A stretch of DNA of 18,524 bases. Origin: an uncultured Eubacteriales bacterium (GTDB lineage Bacteria; Bacillota; Clostridia; Peptostreptococcales; Anaerovoracaceae). Positions 7,942-15,165 of the stretch are shown here, one piece after another. Each line of letters opens with the position of its first letter. The first letter of the stretch is position 1. The position numbers and the translations under genes were made by a program. The stretch lies in contig UQOC01000047.1 in the NCBI GenBank assembly GCA_900542565.1, positions 1-18,524 on the forward strand. The letters are read 5' to 3'. A model generated the notes under the pieces. It was given only the letters and a program-made list of their open reading frames with translations. It made no database searches and was not told the DNA's origin.

Positions 7942-8466
7942 ATGTATAAAAAAGAACGATTTGAAGCTTATCTCCCTATGGAGGAAATGATAAAAAAATA
8001 CTATGATTTTGACACCACTTTCGGCAAATGCTCCCAGTGTTCCGGCTTTGAGGGCACCTGGTCATGCCCCGGTTTTGACTTTGATCCGCTGGAATATTGG
8101 AAACAGTTTTCGGCGCTCCGGCTCATAGTGGACCGGATTTCCAACGAAGGCTGCGCTACAGTTGAAGAAGCCCAGCAACGGCTCTTTGACGAAAAGAAAA
8201 AATATGACGCCGAAATGCTTGCCCTTGAAGCGACCTGGCCGGGCAGCATGTCCCTGGCCGCTCAGGAATGTAATCTGTGTAAAAAATGTGCCCGTCTTGT
8301 CGGCAGGCCTTGCGTTCATACGGATTCCATGCGCTATGCGCTGGAATCCCTGGGCATGCTGGCTGTGAAGATGGTGCCGGACTGCTTCGGCTTCGACATC
8401 CTCTGGTCCGACGGCAAGTCCATCCCCCAATACTATCTGCTGGTAGGCGGACTGCTGATAAAATGA
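7942..8466 (+). CDS. DUF2284 family cysteine-rich (putative metal-binding) protein
   Basis: A 174-aa soluble protein with the DUF2284 pattern: an N-terminal CSQC...WSCPGFDF block (residues 31-53) and a C-terminal CNLCKKCARLVGRPC block followed by MRYALESLGM. The spaced cysteines suggest an iron-sulfur or zinc site. The biochemical role of the family is not established to my knowledge. It starts 4 bp after the AraC-type gene, so the two are almost certainly cotranscribed, although no strong Shine-Dalgarno precedes it beyond AACAGG. That pairing may link it to the glycyl radical pathway, for example as an accessory metalloprotein, but this is inference. Confidence 0.85.
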   Translation: MYKKERFEAYLPMEEMIKKYYDFDTTFGKCSQCSGFEGTWSCPGFDFDPLEYWKQFSALRLIVDRISNEGCATVEEAQQRLFDEKKKYDAEMLALEATWPGSMSLAAQECNLCKKCARLVGRPCVHTDSMRYALESLGMLAVKMVPDCFGFDILWSDGKSIPQYYLLVGGLLIK

Positions 8467-8570
8467 TCGCCCGGGGCAGGCGGCCCTGCGGGCGGAGGCC
8501 GGCAGACGAGGCGCATAGGGCATGGGGTCTGCGGGCAATGAGAAATCAGCGTCAGGGGGGGAGAACTGCC

Positions 8571-9062
8571 ATGAAAAAGGATATAAGCTATAAGACCTTG
8601 ATCATAGGTTCCGCTGTATATATCTTGTGCGGGCTGGTGATAAACTATCTTTTTGGCGTAGGGGATGTTTTATCTGAGCAGGCTATTGCAGCCGGAGAAA
8701 AAGAACCGTCGCTGCTATTCGGGGACAATTTTCTTCTTTATTTATTTTTTATATACGGTGGGTACACATTTACTTTTTATGCCATCTTTTTCTATATAAT
8801 CAAAAAAAATAATATTTTCAAGGCAAGAACCTTTGTCATTTCTTTTATTGCAATTTTTACCAATCTTTTTGCGGGCTTTGGGCTTGCTGTCGATGATAAT
8901 ACCTGGCTGCCGTATTATATCTATTTCCCAACTATAAACTATGGATTAGGCATTGTGATAAAAGTTACATTTGTTAATTATGTCATTTTACTCATTCTCT
9001 CAGGTGTCATTTACTGGTTTACAAATAAGATCAAGGTAGAACAGGATAGGTTTCTGCCTTGA
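8571..9062 (+). CDS. Small integral membrane protein, unrecognised
   Basis: A 163-aa protein with about four hydrophobic segments (approximately residues 10-30, 52-78, 84-108 and 122-150), rich in aromatic residues, with a short charged C-terminus. I do not recognise a family. I chose the ATG at 8571 because GGGGGGAG lies about 8 nt upstream; the frame stays open further upstream through a GC-rich spacer (8467-8550) that does not look coding. Base composition is visibly more AT-rich than its neighbours. It follows the DUF2284 gene by 104 bp on the same strand and ends before a hairpin shared with the convergent flavoprotein gene. Its function and any tie to the radical-enzyme cluster are unknown. 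Confidence 0.72.
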   Translation: MKKDISYKTLIIGSAVYILCGLVINYLFGVGDVLSEQAIAAGEKEPSLLFGDNFLLYLFFIYGGYTFTFYAIFFYIIKKNNIFKARTFVISFIAIFTNLFAGFGLAVDDNTWLPYYIYFPTINYGLGIVIKVTFVNYVILLILSGVIYWFTNKIKVEQDRFLP

Positions 9063-9088
9063 TTTTTTATGGCGCTTTATCACAAATG

Positions 9089-9119
9089 GGGAGCAGGGCT
9101 CTGAGCGATCCCTGCTCCC
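9089..9119. terminator. Hairpin between convergent genes (likely terminator)
   Basis: A 10-bp perfect stem GGGAGCAGGG (9089-9098) / CCCTGCTCCC (9110-9119) with an 11-nt loop lies in the 72-bp gap between convergent genes. The T run is not adjacent: on the plus strand a TTTTT follows about 11 nt later, so termination strength is uncertain. Confidence 0.55.
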
Positions 9120-9134
9120 ATATGATCCGTCTTT

Positions 9135-10838
9135 TTATCTAAAATTATAATCCGTCACGATAGGTTCTCTGCCCGTGGTCTTGTCGTTGAAATATTCGTA
9201 CAGGCAGATCCCAAGGAAAGAGCCGCTGATGTTCACCACATTGTCATATCCATACCCCTGCAGGCAGCATACGGCATAGTAGGATCTCTGGCTTGAGCGG
9301 CAGTGAACATATACAGGCACATCTTTTGGTATCTCGTTCATGCGCTCTCTCAGCCGGCTGAGAGGTATGTTGTGGGAACCTTTGATACGGCCTCTCTTGA
9401 GCTCGCCTTCCTCTCTCACATCCAGTATATAAGCGCCGCTTTCCACCAGACCTCTTACCTGATCCACATGGACCTGGCGGAATCTCTTGCTGAGTATATT
9501 GAGGGCAACCATGGCAGCCATGTTGACCACATCCTTTGCAGTCGAGAAAGGAGGGGCATAGCACAGTTCCAGATCTTTAAGGTCCTCCAGGCCGGCGCCC
9601 ATGGTTATCATGGCAGCGATCACATCTATCCTCTTGTCCACATCTCCGGCCCCGATGGCCTGAGCTCCCAGTATCTTTCCGTCAGGAACGCTGAAAACAA
9701 GCTTGAAGGCCATGTATCTTGCTCCCGGCATGAGGGAGACCTTGTCGTTAGGGAAGATCAGCACGGAATCAAAGTCCATGCCGGCTGTCCTGGCCGTCTT
9801 TTCGTTTAAACCGGTGCTCGCTGCGTTGAGTCCGAACAGTTTGATAACAGAAGACCCGATGAAGCCGAAGTCCTCGTTGTCCTTGCCCAGTATGATATGA
9901 TCTGCAGCGGCTCTTGCCTGTCTCTGGGCAGGGCCTGCCAGAGCAAGGCGTCCCGGAGCTTTGGTCAGCTTGTTAAAAGATTCTATCACATCGCCTACGG
10001 CGTAAATATCAGGGTCCGATGTCTGGTAATTGTGATCTACCTTTATTCCTCTGGTCTGTCCTATCTCAAGGCCCGCTTTCTGGGCAAGCTGAGTCTCAGG
10101 CGCAACGCCTATGGCCATCACCACTGCGTCGGCTGGGACCTGGAGCTCTTTCCCGTCTTTTTCAGCGATGACCTTGTCGTCTTCGATGGCAGTGACCGTG
10201 GCTGACAGATAAAGGGTCACACCGTGGTCGTCCATTTCCTTGTGGAGGATCTGGGCCATGTCATAGTCCACAGGGGCCATGATCTGATCCGTTCCTTCGA
10301 TGAGGGTGACCTTTTTGCCTGCCTCGATGAGGTTTTCCGCCACCTCAAGACCTATGAATCCGCCGCCGACTACCACGATGTTTTCGGCTCCGTCCATGTT
10401 TATCCTGTTCTTGAGGCCTACCACATCGCCCACATTGCGGACCGTGAACACATTCTTACTGTCTATCCCTCTGATGCTCTTGGGCAGGATAGGGGATGCG
10501 CCCGGCGACAGGATGAGCTTGTCGTAAGCCTCGCTGTAGCTTTCGCCGGTCCTGAGGTCTTTCACGGTGACCGTCTTGTTTTCCCGGTCTATGTCGGTCA
10601 CCTCGCTGAGGGTGGCTACATCAATGTCATGCTTTGTCTTGAATTCCTCCGGATCCATCATTATCAGGTCTTCGCTGTCCTCAACCACGCTGCTGAGATA
10701 ATACGGGAGGGAACAGTTGGAAAAGGATACATACTGACCTTTTTCAAACACCTTGATCTCTGCCTTTGCGTCAAGCCTGCGGACCCTTGCGGCTGCAGAA
10801 GCTCCGCCGGCAACTCCTCCTACCACTACAACTTTCAT
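9135..10838 (-). CDS. FAD-dependent CoA-disulfide-reductase-like enzyme fused to a rhodanese domain
   Basis: A 567-aa flavoprotein. The N-terminus has the FAD dinucleotide motif GGVAGGASAAARVRR, followed by the single redox cysteine C42 in SFSNCSLPYY, the hallmark of CoA-disulfide reductases and related persulfide or polysulfide reductases. A second GGG motif (VVVGGGFIGLEVAENL, about 155-170) binds NAD(P)H, and YAVGDV is the second FAD contact. A C-terminal rhodanese domain (about 455-567) carries the active-site loop CRSSQRS with C513. The fusion matches the CoADR-RHD type, which reduces CoA disulfide or persulfides with NAD(P)H. GAGGAG lies 8 nt before the ATG, with a clear promoter upstream. 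It is divergent from a cysteine-rich redox protein. CoA-disulfide versus persulfide preference cannot be told from sequence. Confidence 0.9.
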   Translation of the reverse strand: MKVVVVGGVAGGASAAARVRRLDAKAEIKVFEKGQYVSFSNCSLPYYLSSVVEDSEDLIMMDPEEFKTKHDIDVATLSEVTDIDRENKTVTVKDLRTGESYSEAYDKLILSPGASPILPKSIRGIDSKNVFTVRNVGDVVGLKNRINMDGAENIVVVGGGFIGLEVAENLIEAGKKVTLIEGTDQIMAPVDYDMAQILHKEMDDHGVTLYLSATVTAIEDDKVIAEKDGKELQVPADAVVMAIGVAPETQLAQKAGLEIGQTRGIKVDHNYQTSDPDIYAVGDVIESFNKLTKAPGRLALAGPAQRQARAAADHIILGKDNEDFGFIGSSVIKLFGLNAASTGLNEKTARTAGMDFDSVLIFPNDKVSLMPGARYMAFKLVFSVPDGKILGAQAIGAGDVDKRIDVIAAMITMGAGLEDLKDLELCYAPPFSTAKDVVNMAAMVALNILSKRFRQVHVDQVRGLVESGAYILDVREEGELKRGRIKGSHNIPLSRLRERMNEIPKDVPVYVHCRSSQRSYYAVCCLQGYGYDNVVNISGSFLGICLYEYFNDKTTGREPIVTDYNFR

Positions 10839-10880
10839 ATATATTTCTCCTCTCTGCTAAATACATATTTATACGAGTTT

Positions 10881-10909
10881 ATATTACCATGGGGAGTCAG
10901 TTATTTCAA
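10881..10909 (-). promoter_or_regulatory. Promoter of the CoADR-rhodanese gene
   Basis: On the minus strand, TTGAAA (10904-10909) and TAATAT (10881-10886) are separated by 17 bp, about 43 nt before the start codon. This is a good sigma-A-type match. It does not overlap the opposing promoter at 10952-10980. Confidence 0.6.
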
Positions 10910-10951
10910 TTTATCCATTTGCTAACTATCTTGCTTTTTTGCGGTTTTCTC

Positions 10952-10980
10952 TTGTTTTTAGCGGGTTTAGACCTTAAAAT
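10952..10980 (+). promoter_or_regulatory. Promoter of the C_GCAxxG_C_C gene
   Basis: TTGTTT (10952-10957) and TAAAAT (10975-10980) with a 17-bp spacer lie about 40 nt before the gene start. Confidence 0.5.
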
Positions 10981-11020
10981 TATGATAACCATCATACTAG
11001 GCAAAAGGAAGGAGTCAGCT

Positions 11021-11554
11021 ATGAAAGATTATACGAAATTATCTCAGGAAGAAAAAGATGCACTGGTCAAAAAAGCTATGGATGTTGGTTTCCAGACCGA
11101 AACCGACTACGGCAATTGCATACAGAGCTGTTTATATGGTCTGTACTGCGCTTTCCCTGATTTTGGTATTACCAAAGACATGCTCAAAGCTTCTTTCGGT
11201 ATCGCAGGCGGCACAGGCTGCTCCCTCATGGGAACCTGCGGCGCTCTCAACGCTGCGGCATGGGCCATCAGCCTATGCGAAGGGCGGCCTATCGACGACC
11301 TGGGCGGAAAGTATGGCCACTGCCATGCAAAGATCAGGGAAGTTGTTGACAAGTTCAACAAGGAATATGACGGTGTCCTCTGTGCCGATGTGATGAGGCA
11401 GAGGATGGGCGATGTCTACGACTGGAAAACTCCCGAAGGCTTAAAGGGCTATAACGACCATCAGGGGACATTCCACTGCGCTACCGCTGTGGCTTTCTGC
11501 GCTGAGATCATCGCCAGGATGATAGTAGACGGAGAGCTCAAAAACGACAATTAG
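11021..11554 (+). CDS. C_GCAxxG_C_C family cysteine-rich redox protein
   Basis: A 177-aa soluble protein with about nine cysteines. It has the family pattern: an N-terminal Cys in YGNCIQSCLYG (C33, C37), then GGTGCSLMGTCGALNAAAWAI (C67, C73), matching the GCAxxG core, followed by spaced cysteines at 86, 101, 121, 153 and 160. Family members are presumed redox or metal-binding proteins, but no defined reaction is established to my knowledge. The ATG at 11021 has AAGGAAGGAG about 7 nt upstream; the frame extends further upstream without a better start. It is monocistronic, divergent from the CoADR-rhodanese gene and closed by a strong terminator, so the two probably share a thiol or redox context. 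Confidence 0.85.
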   Translation: MKDYTKLSQEEKDALVKKAMDVGFQTETDYGNCIQSCLYGLYCAFPDFGITKDMLKASFGIAGGTGCSLMGTCGALNAAAWAISLCEGRPIDDLGGKYGHCHAKIREVVDKFNKEYDGVLCADVMRQRMGDVYDWKTPEGLKGYNDHQGTFHCATAVAFCAEIIARMIVDGELKNDN

Positions 11555-11587
11555 ATCAAGATACCCTGAAAAACACTTCCAGGCAAA

Positions 11588-11632
11588 GAGGGCGTCCCCC
11601 TGAGTTTCACAGATCTCATGGGGGACGCCCTC
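11588..11632. terminator. Strong hairpin terminator between convergent genes
   Basis: A 13-bp perfect stem GAGGGCGTCCCCC (11588-11600) / GGGGGACGCCCTC (11620-11632) with a 19-nt loop is followed by TTCTTT on the plus strand, with AAAG on the far left for the other strand. It lies between the convergent C_GCAxxG_C_C and M20 peptidase genes and probably terminates both. Confidence 0.82.
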
Positions 11633-11656
11633 TTCTTTATGTATCATGCTGGAAAC

Positions 11657-12805
11657 TTATTTCTTGCCTAAAAGTCTTTCGATGCTGGCCAGCAGCACAT
11701 CGTATCTTTCCTCGATGGTGTGGATCAGCAGATATTCGTCATCCGTATGGAAGAATTCTCCGCAAGGTCCGCATGCGTCGATTATAGGGGTGCCGGCAAG
11801 GGATACAAGGCTTGCGTCGGAAGCTCCTGCAACATCTATGAACCCTATGTCCAGACCGAGCTTTTCAGCTTCTTCATTCATTATATCTATCATTTTCTGA
11901 GTTTCAGGTATCATTACCATAGGCGGGAATTCGCTGAGCTTGATGAATTCGTTCTTAACTTCCGGGTTGAACGGATGATCCATCAGGTAACGAACGCCTT
12001 CCTCGATCTCATCTCTGTCCTCAAGAGTAAGGAATCTGTCGTCAAAGATTATCTCGCAGTCCTCTGCGATAACATTTGCAAGAACGCCGCCGTTGATAAC
12101 ATCAACATTTACTGTAACACCCTTTTCAGGCTTGTTCAGCTTATGCAGGGCAAGAACCCAGTTGGCTGCTTCTTCGACAGCATTGGCGCCTTTTTCAGGA
12201 GCAATGCCCGCATGGGACGGACGGCCCTTGAATTTGATCTTGATCTCGCCAACGCCCTTACGGGTCTTAACGAACCTGTGATTAAGACGGCCAGATTCCA
12301 TGTCAAAAGCGTATTTTACTTTCTTTGAAATTTCGGTAAGAGATTCGCCCGAAATATATGAACCGCCTTCTTCGTCTCCGTTATTAACGATAAGGATCCT
12401 TGCGTCAGGATATCTTTCTCTGAGCTCCAGCGTCAGATAAAATGCCAGCAGGTCTCCGGCTTTCATGTCTGCTACGCCTGGTCCTTTGGCCTTGTCGCCG
12501 TCGATGGAGAAAGGACGCTTGGCTACTGTGCCTGTGTCAAATACGGTGTCGTAATGGCCTATGAACATGATGTCATACGGTTTTTCTTCTCCGGCCACTT
12601 CCTTAGGATCTACGGTTGAAGCCACTATGTGGGCCAGTTTTTCTTCTCCCTGATATTCAACATCTACATAAAGACCTGCGTCTTTGTATTTCTTTACCAG
12701 GTAATCTGCCGTTTTGTTCAGATTTTCAAAATCGTGAGTAAAGCTTTCGTGGTTAACCAGTTCTTCCAAATCTTTTAGATATTTGTCCAGATCAAATTTA
12801 CTCAT
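11657..12805 (-). CDS. M20-family metallopeptidase (carboxypeptidase G2/ArgE-like)
   Basis: A 382-aa zinc hydrolase of the M20 family. Ligand and catalytic motifs in order are GHYDTV (H84, D86), GPGVADMKAG (bridging D113), NGDEEGG (catalytic E145, ligand E146), a ligand candidate in FDMESGR (D168), SHAG at the start of the dimerisation domain, and a C-terminal FFHTDDE (H353). The layout matches glutamate carboxypeptidase-like enzymes that cleave an acyl-amino acid or dipeptide bond in the cytosol. No signal peptide is visible. It is 99 bp downstream of an AspT-like exchanger, suggesting an import-and-cleave or cleave-and-exchange pair (inference). Its leader is odd: AAGGAG (12838-12843) sits 32 nt before the ATG with a hairpin between, and only a weak TAGGT is close to the start. 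Confidence 0.9.
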   Translation of the reverse strand: MSKFDLDKYLKDLEELVNHESFTHDFENLNKTADYLVKKYKDAGLYVDVEYQGEEKLAHIVASTVDPKEVAGEEKPYDIMFIGHYDTVFDTGTVAKRPFSIDGDKAKGPGVADMKAGDLLAFYLTLELRERYPDARILIVNNGDEEGGSYISGESLTEISKKVKYAFDMESGRLNHRFVKTRKGVGEIKIKFKGRPSHAGIAPEKGANAVEEAANWVLALHKLNKPEKGVTVNVDVINGGVLANVIAEDCEIIFDDRFLTLEDRDEIEEGVRYLMDHPFNPEVKNEFIKLSEFPPMVMIPETQKMIDIMNEEAEKLGLDIGFIDVAGASDASLVSLAGTPIIDACGPCGEFFHTDDEYLLIHTIEERYDVLLASIERLLGKK

Positions 12806-12815
12806 TTTACCTACT

Positions 12816-12843
12816 GCGCGAATTGTTTGTCGCGCGTCTCCTT
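12816..12843 (-). promoter_or_regulatory. Leader hairpin between a Shine-Dalgarno-like AAGGAG and the M20 start codon
   Basis: Reading the minus strand, AAGGAG (12838-12843) is followed by a 6-bp hairpin GCGCGA/TCGCGC (12830-12835/12816-12821) with an 8-nt loop, then by AGTAGGTAAA and the ATG at 12805. No ATG, GTG or TTG is in frame between them. Folding would bring the distant AAGGAG close to the start. Confidence 0.35.
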
Positions 12844-12885
12844 TCCTTTAATATTTAGAAATAAGGTATTTTTCTTAAACCGTCC

Positions 12886-12899
12886 CGGCGTATGCCGGT
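12886..12899. other. Short hairpin downstream of the AspT-like gene
   Basis: CCGGCGTATGCCGG (plus strand) is a 5-bp GC stem with a 4-nt loop, just after the transporter stop codon. No T run follows on the minus strand, so it is more likely an mRNA-stabilising or attenuating element than a full terminator. Confidence 0.35.
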
Positions 12900-12904
12900 C
12901 CGGA

Positions 12905-14317
12905 CTAAAGCAACGGCAATTTCATCAGCACTATAGTAAATACCACCATGCCGAAAAGAGCAAACGGATAAGTCGCGCCATATCCGGATGCAGGATCGTC
13001 GCTGCCGCAGGCGTCCGTGGCAGCTCCAAGGCCAGGGGTCGACGTCATGCCGCCGCATATGGCTCCTGACAACACGATCCAGTTGAGCTTGAAAACATAA
13101 CGCCCTACGATAAATCCCGCCATGATGGCTATAGCTCCTACTATCAGACTCTCAAGGGCAAGGACTATGCCCGAGTGGATAACGGCGTCTATGGCTCCGT
13201 ATCCATAGTTTAGCCCTACGATAGACAGGAAGAAAGTAAGTCCGAATTCCCTGAGCATTACAAGGGTTTTTGGATCCATCCTGAAGGAGATCGGTCCAAT
13301 CTTTCCTATGTAACCCAGAAGCAGGGAACCGATCAGCACGCCGCCTGTGGATTCAAGGCTGACATAGCCCAGAGGCCCCATGTATATCTTTATGGAGCCG
13401 ATCAGATATCCCACAAGACACACCAGCACAAAAGAGGCTATGCTGAAATCTGTGGTAGGTATCTCCCGTATGCCTGATACGCTCCGCGCTTCTTCTATCT
13501 CTATCTTATATCTGCGTTTTTCCTCATCCAGGTCGAACTTGAATATCACATTCAGGAAATTGACAGCAAGGATGACGATGATCACCCCGAACGGATATGC
13601 TACCGCCGATCCTATCCCCACCTGGCTGACAGCTGAATTGACAAAGTCGGTCTGCTGCTGGGCGGTCAGTTCAGTCAGTTCGCCGGCGTCAAGATCGGCG
13701 TATTTGCTGTCCGTCTTAAGAACTGAAACGACTACTTCTTTTTCTTCCTGGCTAAGCTGCGGATAGTTCTGCGCCATATCGTCCGCTCTGTCTTCTGCTG
13801 CTTCCAAGCTGGCGGCAAGTCCGGGAGAACTGGTCATGGCTCCTGTGTATACTCCGGTAACGGCAAAAGGGTTGGTATCTTTTACTATTGCCGTGCTCAG
13901 ATATGTTCCTCCTGCGCCCACAAGGGTGATAAGGAATCCCAGGATAATAAATTTAGGTCCGTATTTCTTTATGATAGCCTTGAGATCCTTGGCAGCCAAA
14001 AGGCCCACCGTGGCCACAAATATTATCAGGGAAGCGGAAAAGAACAGCGTGTTGATAACATTGCCTCCGTTGGACTCCATTATCTGAGTGGCCGCACTCA
14101 TACCGGCTGCATTCTCGTCTCCTGTTTCATAGATCCTCTGTGCCAGGGTATATGCTCCCCAGCCTACCAGAAGTCCTACAAACAGGGCTCCTGATGATCC
14201 GAAATTAAATTTCCCGAACTGTATCTTGCCGAAAAGCAGACCTAACCCCGCTGTTATAAACAGCAGGATAAAGGGATTCAAGATAAAATTCATGAAATCA
14301 AAGTTAATGATCGACAT
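12905..14317 (-). CDS. AspT/YidE-type (aspartate:alanine exchanger family) transporter, short-loop form
   Basis: A 470-aa membrane protein built as two homologous halves of about five helices. Each half carries the family signature, TSSPGL (162-167) and TSTPGL (425-430), and both have a long glycine-rich helix pattern (LEFGL-like and LSIVGLNYG). The AAE family exchanges amino or carboxylic acids across the cytoplasmic membrane, for example aspartate for alanine in decarboxylation-driven energy metabolism. Unlike AspT, the central cytosolic region (about 168-232 and 258-290) is short, charged and helical, and I see no TrkA-C domains. GGTGGAG lies 5 nt before the ATG. It is 38 bp after the DUF975 gene and 99 bp before the M20 peptidase, so probably part of one operon. 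The substrate is unknown. Confidence 0.8.
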   Translation of the reverse strand: MSIINFDFMNFILNPFILLFITAGLGLLFGKIQFGKFNFGSSGALFVGLLVGWGAYTLAQRIYETGDENAAGMSAATQIMESNGGNVINTLFFSASLIIFVATVGLLAAKDLKAIIKKYGPKFIILGFLITLVGAGGTYLSTAIVKDTNPFAVTGVYTGAMTSSPGLAASLEAAEDRADDMAQNYPQLSQEEKEVVVSVLKTDSKYADLDAGELTELTAQQQTDFVNSAVSQVGIGSAVAYPFGVIIVILAVNFLNVIFKFDLDEEKRRYKIEIEEARSVSGIREIPTTDFSIASFVLVCLVGYLIGSIKIYMGPLGYVSLESTGGVLIGSLLLGYIGKIGPISFRMDPKTLVMLREFGLTFFLSIVGLNYGYGAIDAVIHSGIVLALESLIVGAIAIMAGFIVGRYVFKLNWIVLSGAICGGMTSTPGLGAATDACGSDDPASGYGATYPFALFGMVVFTIVLMKLPLL

Positions 14318-14355
14318 AATAACTCCACCTGAAAATATATGATTTCTGTCTGGTC

Positions 14356-15078
14356 TTATCTGCTGCCCGCCTGTCTGGCGATCTGGCGCACCTGCTCATC
14401 ATGGAGAGCGATCCTCTCTCTGTAAAATTCCGCAACTGTAATCTTTATCCTCGGTATAACATAAAACAGAGGCAGACCTAAGGCCAAAAAGCTCAGCAGG
14501 ATCTCGTCAAGAAAACTTAACACGAGCAATACCAGTTTGACTTTGTATCCTTTCATAAGCACTTTGCTGATCTTTACCGCATCAGGCGGCTTTACATGGG
14601 GAAACTGTGCTATTACATATGGCGCCAGCGCATAGTTTACCACAGCGACGATCCCCGGTACAAACAGCAATGCCATCCATAGTATGGATTTCATTGCCAT
14701 ATACAGTCTCAGCAAAACAGAGTTAAACCAGTATTTTTTAAATCCAAACAGCACATCGTTTCCCGGGCGCTTACCCTTGAGCCACAATAGCAGCCATCTG
14801 TCATATCCCAGCTCCACAAAGCTTCCGACCAATATAGACAAGAGCAGATATAAAGCAAAGATCATATAAGTCCACCACAGCACCGTCCCAAGGTTACCCG
14901 ATACCGATCCGCTTCGCAGCACCCCTGACAGTGCCACTATTATACCCTCGGTACATGTAAAGGCAAAAAGGCTTACGCCTCCGAGACAGATTGTTATGAT
15001 GGACAGGTTGATAGTGTCTGTCCTGCTCATTTTAAGAGCTTTCAAAGCATTTCTTTTTATTTCTTTATTGGCAGGCAA
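14356..15078 (-). CDS. DUF975 family integral membrane protein
   Basis: A 240-aa protein with about five to six hydrophobic segments and the DUF975 style: a short basic N-terminus (KEIKRNALKALK), alternating membrane helices, and the conserved VNYALAPYVIAQFP segment near residue 145 followed by KISKVLMKGYK. The function of the family is unknown. The start is TTG, with AGGAGG 10 nt upstream; no ATG lies near the N-terminus. It follows the broken YfcC gene by 87 bp, with a 17-bp perfect hairpin between, and is 38 bp upstream of the AspT-like gene in the same direction. It may assist membrane function of the transporter, but nothing in the sequence shows this. Confidence 0.8.
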   Translation of the reverse strand: MPANKEIKRNALKALKMSRTDTINLSIITICLGGVSLFAFTCTEGIIVALSGVLRSGSVSGNLGTVLWWTYMIFALYLLLSILVGSFVELGYDRWLLLWLKGKRPGNDVLFGFKKYWFNSVLLRLYMAMKSILWMALLFVPGIVAVVNYALAPYVIAQFPHVKPPDAVKISKVLMKGYKVKLVLLVLSFLDEILLSFLALGLPLFYVIPRIKITVAEFYRERIALHDEQVRQIARQAGSR

Positions 15079-15099
15079 GCTTGCTTTTCCTCCTCTTAC

Positions 15100-15138
15100 A
15101 TATAATGGTGAGGATAACAGGTATCCTCACCATTATAT
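15100..15138. terminator. 17-bp perfect hairpin between the YfcC-type gene and DUF975
   Basis: The arms at 15100-15116 and 15122-15138 are perfectly complementary around a 5-nt loop (ACAGG). The core reads TGGTGAGGATA/TATCCTCACCA, with AT-rich ends. On the minus strand the 3' arm runs almost directly into the AGGAGG of DUF975 without a T run. It may terminate, attenuate or protect the upstream mRNA. Confidence 0.55.
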
Positions 15139-15165
15139 ATATTTTCACTGCTGTGTTCAAGCTGT

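Noticed and set aside
8286..8570. Upstream extension of the small membrane protein frame into the DUF2284 gene
   Set aside because: The extension reads through DUF2284 in another frame and a GC-rich spacer; the ATG at 8571 has its own ribosome binding site.
10766..11020. Longer N-terminal form of the C_GCAxxG_C_C protein
   Set aside because: The open frame upstream overlaps the divergent flavoprotein gene and the promoter region; the ATG at 11021 has a good ribosome binding site.
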